Of a DNA stretch of 7,511 nt, positions 6,204 to 7,511 are shown in pieces. Under the pieces are notes generated by a model. It was not told where the DNA came from. It ran no database searches and saw only the letters and a program-made list of their open reading frames with translations. A program made the translations under genes and the position numbers. Origin of the DNA: Alcaligenaceae bacterium (GTDB lineage: Bacteria; Pseudomonadota; Gammaproteobacteria; Burkholderiales; Burkholderiaceae); the NCBI GenBank assembly GCA_947445495.1, contig CANFEI010000046.1, positions 1 to 7,511 on the forward strand, given 5' to 3'. Every line of letters starts with the position of its first letter. Within the stretch, counting starts at the first letter, position 1.

Positions 6204-7412
6204 ATGAGCGCCGCATTGCTTTCACCTCGCATGGCCTTGGTTAGGCCATCACCGACTCTTGCTGTGACAGATAACGCCAAGGCGCTCAAGGCCAAAGGGC
6301 TGGATGTCATTGTGTTAGCCCAGGGCGAGCCCGATATGGACACGCCGGCCAATATTTGCGAGGCGGGCATACAAGCGATTCGGGCTGGGCAGACGCGCTA
6401 TACGCCGGTCAATGGCACGGTTGAGCTCAAAAAGGCGATTGTTGCGAAGTTTCTGCGTGACCACGCAATGACGATCAATCCGAATGACGTGATTATCGGA
6501 ACCGGGGGTAAGCAAGTTTTGTTTAATGCCTTGGTTGCCACCTTGGGAGAGGGCGATGAGGTTTTGATTCCCGCGCCTTGTTGGGTCAGTTATCCAGATA
6601 TGGCGATCTTGGCGGGCGGGCAGGCCGTTACGGTCGCCTGTGGCGCCGAAACCAATTTTAAAATCACGCCCGCGCAACTGCAGAAGGCGATCACGCCGCG
6701 TACGCGTTGGTTGATACTGAATTCACCCTCCAATCCGACGGGTTCGGTCTACACAGAGCAAGAGTTGCGCCTGTTGGGCGATGTATTGAAGAGTCATCCT
6801 AACGTGCTGGTGATGGTCGACGATATGTACGAGAAGTTGCTGTTCGACGGCACTACCTTTTGTACGTTGGCGCAAGCTGCTCCGGCGATCGCACACCGGA
6901 TCTTGACCGTGAATGGCGTATCGAAGGCGTACTGCATGACAGGCTGGCGGATTGGCTACGGCCATGGCCCGAGTTGGTTGATCGAGGCGATGTCAACGAT
7001 CCAGTCCCAGTCAACATCGAATCCGTCTTCTGTCAGTCAAGCCGCTGCGGTCGAGGCACTCAATGGCCCGCAAGATTTCATTGCCAAGCACAATGTGATT
7101 TTCCAACGGCGACGTGACATGGTGGTGCGGATGCTCAACGAATGCGCGGGCATCACATGCTTGAAGCCGCAAGGTGCTTTTTATGTGTACCCAAGCTGCG
7201 CCGGAACGCTCGGAAAAACGACTCCCAAGGGTAAAAAAATCAATAACGACCTTGATTTTGCGACAGCGTTATTGGACGAAAAGCTGGTGGCAGTTGTCCC
7301 TGGAGAGGCGTTTGGCTTAGCGCCTTATTTCCGTATTTCCTATGCTGCATCCGATGCGATCCTCGAAGACGCTTGCAAGCGCATTCACGCATTTTGCGCA
7401 TCCTTGACCTAG
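6204..7412 (+). CDS. Class I (subgroup Ib) aminotransferase, probable aspartate aminotransferase
   Basis: This is a cytoplasmic PLP enzyme that moves an amino group between an amino acid and a 2-oxo acid, most likely aspartate/oxaloacetate with glutamate/2-oxoglutarate. Its 402 residues are normal for the family. Visible landmarks are AQGEPD (39-44), Tyr66 in RYTPVNG, GTGGKQ (99-104), Trp127 in CWVSYP, Asn177 in NSPSNPTG, Asp206 and Tyr209 in VDDMYE, the PLP lysine Lys241 in VSKAYCMTGWRIG, SQSTSNPSS (268-276), and the carboxylate-binding Arg377 in FRISYA. Lys103 of GGKQ matches the lysine that binds the distal carboxylate in the Thermus subgroup Ib enzyme, which supports a dicarboxylic substrate. 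The ATG at 6204 has GGAG 6 nt upstream. The gene is divergent from the binding-protein operon and followed by a hairpin terminator. The fold is certain; the exact substrate (aspartate, prephenate or another) is inferred. Confidence 0.93.
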   Translation: MSAALLSPRMALVRPSPTLAVTDNAKALKAKGLDVIVLAQGEPDMDTPANICEAGIQAIRAGQTRYTPVNGTVELKKAIVAKFLRDHAMTINPNDVIIGTGGKQVLFNALVATLGEGDEVLIPAPCWVSYPDMAILAGGQAVTVACGAETNFKITPAQLQKAITPRTRWLILNSPSNPTGSVYTEQELRLLGDVLKSHPNVLVMVDDMYEKLLFDGTTFCTLAQAAPAIAHRILTVNGVSKAYCMTGWRIGYGHGPSWLIEAMSTIQSQSTSNPSSVSQAAAVEALNGPQDFIAKHNVIFQRRRDMVVRMLNECAGITCLKPQGAFYVYPSCAGTLGKTTPKGKKINNDLDFATALLDEKLVAVVPGEAFGLAPYFRISYAASDAILEDACKRIHAFCASLT

Positions 7413-7432
7413 TCGCTTGCGACGGTTGTGTA

Positions 7433-7511
7433 CTAGGTGGGGGCCCGAAAGGCCCCCATTTCTTCGAGCAACTCTTGAACGAGATCGAGACGTAATCGCG
7501 GGTTCTCGAGC
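7433..7511 (-). CDS. Possible C-terminal end of a convergent gene (partial)
   Basis: On the minus strand, one frame entering from the right edge reads 25 codons to a TAG at 7433-7435. The peptide includes LRLDLVQELLEEMGAFRAPT, whose first part has the leucine and charge spacing of a short amphipathic helix and so looks protein-like. It would converge on the aminotransferase, with 20 bp between the stops. Its last residues, MGAFRAPT, are encoded by the hairpin described next. No family can be recognised, and 25 open codons could arise by chance. Confidence 0.4.
   Translation of the reverse strand, partial: LENPRLRLDLVQELLEEMGAFRAPT
7438..7458 (+). terminator. Intrinsic terminator after the aminotransferase
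   Basis: TGGGGGCC (7438-7445) pairs with GGCCCCCA (7451-7458) around a CGAAA loop, an 8-bp GC-rich stem followed on the plus strand by the T-rich tract TTTCTT. It starts 25 bp after the aminotransferase stop. The minus-strand side has no T tract, so it works mainly in the plus direction. Confidence 0.85.

Overview
The window looks like ordinary chromosomal DNA from a betaproteobacterium, probably Burkholderiales and plausibly Alcaligenaceae. This is inferred from three things: a periplasmic Bug/TctC-type solute-binding protein, a short betaproteobacterial-style cyanophycin synthetase, and a moderate GC content that by eye is a little above half. No species can be named from the sequence alone. 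I see no insertion sequence, prophage, CRISPR array, tRNA or rRNA.

Layout. Five genes lie on the minus strand in the transcription order Bug/TctC binding protein (6041-5058), CitE-like HpcH/HpaI-family lyase (5027-4152), aldo/keto reductase (4100-3078), short cyanophycin synthetase (2996-828), and malate synthase G (691 to the window edge, cut off). The first three are spaced 30 and 51 bp apart and look like one operon. A perfect 9-bp hairpin just after the reductase probably ends or attenuates it, and the synthetase has a candidate promoter of its own. Upstream of the binding protein, a 162-bp region separates it from a divergent class I aminotransferase (6204-7412, plus strand), which ends in a strong hairpin terminator. 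The last 79 bases may hold the C-terminal end of a convergent minus-strand gene. No gap between genes exceeds 165 bp.

How the genes may work together. The first three genes fit a small organic-acid module: periplasmic capture of a carboxylate, carbon-carbon cleavage or hydrolysis of a CoA thioester, and carbonyl reduction. If the CitE-like enzyme releases glyoxylate and acetyl-CoA, malate synthase G could condense the two, but that link is only inference. The cyanophycin synthetase concerns the Asp/Arg storage polymer and is the most notable gene. Its ATP-grasp half looks intact, but its Mur-ligase half has lost the P-loop lysine and other motifs and lacks the C-terminal lid domain. This resembles the CphA2/CphA' class rather than a full CphA1. 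I found no convincing evidence of a wholly new system.
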